DNA from: Hanstruepera ponticola
Lineage (GTDB): Bacteria; Bacteroidota; Bacteroidia; Flavobacteriales; Flavobacteriaceae
Direction: 5' to 3'
Assembly (NCBI RefSeq): GCF_012931685.1
Contig: NZ_JABANC010000001.1
Location: forward strand, 1,240,001 to 1,304,000
DNA length: 64,000 nucleotides
The position numbers and the translations under genes were made by a program. The notes under the pieces were generated by a model. It ran no database searches and was not told the DNA's origin. It worked only from the letters and a program-made list of their open reading frames with translations. This document shows, in pieces, positions 63,347 to 64,000 of the stretch (position 1 is the stretch's first letter; each line of letters begins with the position of its first letter).

Positions 63347-64000
63347 CTATCGGCTTAAATAAACCCTGCCTTGTATTGGTTTTCTGTTTCCATCGTTAAA
63401 CTTTAGAATATAGAAATAAACACCCACTGGTAATTCAGAATTGCCTAATGTTATACCTTTTTCAGAATAGCCATTCCAGTTTGGAGTGTCAATATTTCCT
63501 TTGTATAAAATATTCCCATAGCGATTATAGACTTCTAAAGTAAAATTTGGATATAAGTCTCTTAAGTTTACGATATTAAAATCATCGTTAATATTATCTC
63601 CATTTGGAGAAAAACCATCTGGAATAATAATATCATTAGGGCAATCATCAAGCTGAACTGTAACCTCTAATCTTGGAATGCTTTCACAGCCTTCGGCAGT
63701 AAGTGTAGAAGCATAATATGTTTCTCCATCTTCTAATAATGTAGTATCTGAATAATTGGTACCTCCATTTGGGTCATCATACCATGTAATGGGAGCATTA
63801 CCAACTATACTTGCTGTTAAATCAGAAATTGTTGGTTCATCTTGTTCGCAAAAAATGTTTCCTTCTTCAATAATTTCAGGAGTTACATTGTCAAACACTA
63901 TGAAATCTGCGGATGTAATTAATGTTACATCGGCACTACACATGGAATTCATTGGGATTAGTGAAATGATAGCTATAGTTGTGGTACCAATATTGGTCAA
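63347..64000 (-). CDS. CHU_C (T9SS type B) surface protein, C-terminal part only
   Basis: The last 217 codons of a gene that continues beyond the window; no start is present here. The visible part ends an Ig-like repeat region (APITWYDDPNGGTNYSDTTL, a typical repeat of these adhesins). It then carries the gliding-motility-associated C-terminal domain: DGFSPNGDNINDDFNI, LEVYNRYGNILYKG, WNGYS and GVYFYILKFNDG, ending GRVYLSR. This domain sends the protein through the T9SS. It heads the operon with porP/sprF and the OmpA-like gene. Confidence 0.92.
   Translation of the reverse strand: MTNIGTTTIAIISLIPMNSMCSADVTLITSADFIVFDNVTPEIIEEGNIFCEQDEPTISDLTASIVGNAPITWYDDPNGGTNYSDTTLLEDGETYYASTLTAEGCESIPRLEVTVQLDDCPNDIIIPDGFSPNGDNINDDFNIVNLRDLYPNFTLEVYNRYGNILYKGNIDTPNWNGYSEKGITLGNSELPVGVYFYILKFNDGNRKPIQGRVYLSR

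Noticed and set aside
63347-64000. Complete small protein starting at the window edge
   Set aside because: The frame is open to the last base. The Ig-like and CHU_C content shows it is the end of a larger adhesin gene.

Overview
The window is AT-rich chromosomal DNA from a member of the Flavobacteriaceae (Bacteroidota). Four things support this. Promoters carry the Bacteroidota -7 element TAnnTTTG, and ribosome binding sites are almost absent. RpoD is short (287 aa) and lacks region 1.1. Type IX secretion parts are present: PorT, Plug, PorP/SprF, an OmpA-TPR lipoprotein-like partner, and type A and type B sorting domains. Several small protein families look specific to flavobacteria. The genus cannot be fixed by reading alone.

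Layout. 1-858 (minus): 5' end of engB and an alpha/beta hydrolase. 1076-16632 (plus): a complete flavobacterial division and cell-wall cluster, mraZ-rsmH-ftsL-ftsI-murE-mraY-murD-ftsW-murG-murC-ftsQ-ftsA-ftsZ, headed by three MraZ-type operator repeats and closed by a terminator. 16658-17421: yqeY, tRNA-Arg(TCG) and a tandem 86-bp repeat of terminator-like units. 17457-19816 (minus): a two-gene accessory unit, a Tat-signal lipopeptide ending in DDGYY repeats and a large double glycosyltransferase with a PqqD/RRE-like tail. 20019-29497: MtfA-like peptidase, CBS protein, rpe, rpoD, small secreted protein, rpsO-pnp, a lipoprotein, accD and fbaA. 29541-37413: TamL, an SpoU methyltransferase, ubiE-porT, and the potassium system trkA-trkH. 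37492-44770: two small membrane proteins, aminotransferase and desaturase, rsmG, a T9SS-exported hydrolase and pruA. 44919-48370: an NRDE/TANGO2 protein with a permuted papain-like partner, apaG and the T9SS Plug. 48566-54638: the full nqrABCDEF sodium pump. 54710-60026 (minus): a run of poorly known genes with five tandem DUF6090 paralogues. 60140-64000: a small unknown protein, then the T9SS set OmpA-like / PorP-SprF / CHU_C adhesin, the last cut by the window edge.

How the genes work together. Most of the window is housekeeping: peptidoglycan precursor synthesis and septation, sodium-motive respiration, potassium uptake, translation and RNA decay, and the first step of fatty acid synthesis. 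The envelope theme is strong: TamL, PorT, Plug, PorP/OmpA and exported substrates. Three parts look under-described. These are the glycosyltransferase/DDGYY-lipopeptide pair (possibly a cytoplasmically modified, Tat-exported peptide), the DUF6090 array with its satellite small genes, and the pair of cysteine-hydrolase-like genes at 44919-46639. Functions proposed for these three are inference from sequence and context only.
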